A stretch of DNA of 54,962 bases, taken from Streptococcus sp. WM07. GTDB lineage: Bacteria; Bacillota; Bacilli; Lactobacillales; Streptococcaceae. Shown here piece by piece: positions 54,466-54,962 of this stretch. Every line of letters starts with the position of its first letter. Within the stretch, counting starts at the first letter, position 1. A model generated the notes under the pieces. That model worked only from the letters and a program-made list of their open reading frames with translations. It made no database searches and had not been told where the DNA came from. The stretch is taken from assembly GCF_004570525.1 (NCBI RefSeq), contig NZ_SPPZ01000003.1:1-54962 (forward strand), in the 5' to 3' direction. The position numbers were made by a program, and so were the translations under genes.

Positions 54466-54962
54466 ATGTTCAGTCTAACAAATTACAATTCTAAAAACAA
54501 CACTTTTTCTTTTGATGGTGGAAATCTAACGAATTACGGAGGATTACTTCTCTTTAAAGTACTTTTTGACCTCCTGAATCTGAAAGATTTAATTTCTAAA
54601 TACTTAGTTACTAATGATCAACGCCAATATCTTCGGTACTCAGATACAAACATTATTATCCAACTCCTATTCCAAATCCTAGCTGGTCATGATACAGACT
54701 ATGCCTGTCAAGAATTGAAAGAAGATGCTTATTTCTATCAGCTGCTAGAACCTGGACAGCTGGCCTCTCAACCAACCTTGTCACGTTTCTTTTCTCGTGC
54801 TACTGAAGAAACGATTGCAGCTTTAAGACAGATTAACTTTGAACTTCTCCAAATCTTTTTACAATTTCATCAAGTGGGGAATCTTATCATTGATATTGAT
54901 TCGACTCATTTTACAACCTATGGAAAACAAGAAGGCTCGGCTTACAATGCTCATTACCGTGC
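54466..54962 (+). CDS. IS1380-family transposase (partial, runs off window)
   Basis: The first 165 codons of a DDE transposase. The N-terminal text NTFSFDGGNLTNYGGLLLF is typical. It is followed by LAGHDTDYACQELKEDAYFY, then LASQPTLSRFFSRA and the first catalytic Asp in LIIDIDSTHFTTYG. Behind AAAGGAAACCC. The frame is open to the window edge, so the copy may be intact. Terminal repeats and target duplication could not be verified because the other end is outside. Confidence 0.9.
   Translation, partial: MFSLTNYNSKNNTFSFDGGNLTNYGGLLLFKVLFDLLNLKDLISKYLVTNDQRQYLRYSDTNIIIQLLFQILAGHDTDYACQELKEDAYFYQLLEPGQLASQPTLSRFFSRATEETIAALRQINFELLQIFLQFHQVGNLIIDIDSTHFTTYGKQEGSAYNAHYR

Overview
The window is low-GC Firmicute DNA and almost certainly from a Streptococcus. 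The evidence is a YSIRK-type surface protein, an LPXTG nucleotidase of the SntA/CdnP type, the murT-gatD / cdaA-cdaR-glmM pair, dnaE next to pfkA-pyk, a PavA/RqcH homologue, RNase J2 with its degenerate HGHADA motif, and streptococcal insertion sequences. I cannot name the species. Most of the window is core chromosome. The accessory parts are the two ends and one patch near 20.4-22.5 kb.

Layout. 1-1012: the right part of an IS66-family element with a frameshifted transposase. 1.0-5.6 kb: a sugar operon (Gat-type PTS EIIA, EIIB and EIIC, then lacA- and lacB-type isomerase subunits, then a DeoR/LacR regulator) behind a promoter with a 15-bp-arm palindrome and a cre-like site. 5.6-8.2 kb (minus): a hypothiocyanous-acid-reductase-type flavoprotein, a 61-aa protein and a lactonase. 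8.4-13.7 kb: an AI-2E family permease, a TPR protein, a glycosyltransferase-like protein and, on minus, RqcH/PavA. 13.9-17.0 kb: a TrpXYZ-type ABC transporter whose binding-protein gene faces its permease and ATPase genes. 17.2-20.4 kb: RNase J2, an esterase and a membrane-anchored matrixin-like protease.

20.4-22.5 kb is accessory: a RelB/YafQ toxin-antitoxin pair, then a nuclease-like gene split by an internally deleted IS5-type element with a 3-bp target duplication, then a 131-bp inverted-repeat element. 22.5-31.6 kb: an ABC-F ATPase that looks leaderless, a LapA-domain protein, GatD/MurT (lipid II amidation), CdaA/CdaR/GlmM (c-di-AMP and cell-wall precursor), a DUF4044-type peptide, Obg and a 49-aa protein. 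31.7-36.6 kb: a secreted protein made of six SH3-like repeats and a GlnPQ-type amino acid importer. 36.7-46.3 kb: uvrB, dnaX, dnaE, pfkA, pyk. 46.6-52.6 kb: a YbjQ-type protein, the LPXTG nucleotidase, a degenerate signal peptidase and a three-gene polar amino acid ABC transporter.

52.6-54.2 kb is the most interesting stretch. Two short genes encode double-glycine-leader peptides with small, Gly/Ala-rich mature parts, each with two cysteines. They are followed by two small membrane proteins that could give immunity. Upstream of the first gene are two 11-bp direct repeats spaced 21 bp start to start, the layout bound by ComE/BlpR-type regulators. No kinase, regulator, pheromone or exporter gene lies in the window, so the cluster looks like an orphan class IIb bacteriocin locus driven from elsewhere. 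An IS1380-family transposase gene starts just after it and runs off the window.

Functional themes: cell-envelope building (MurT/GatD, GlmM, CdaA, SH3 repeats), c-di-AMP turnover (CdaA inside, the CdnP/SntA-type nucleotidase outside), nutrient import (three amino acid or aromatic ABC systems and one sugar PTS), DNA replication and repair, and glycolysis.
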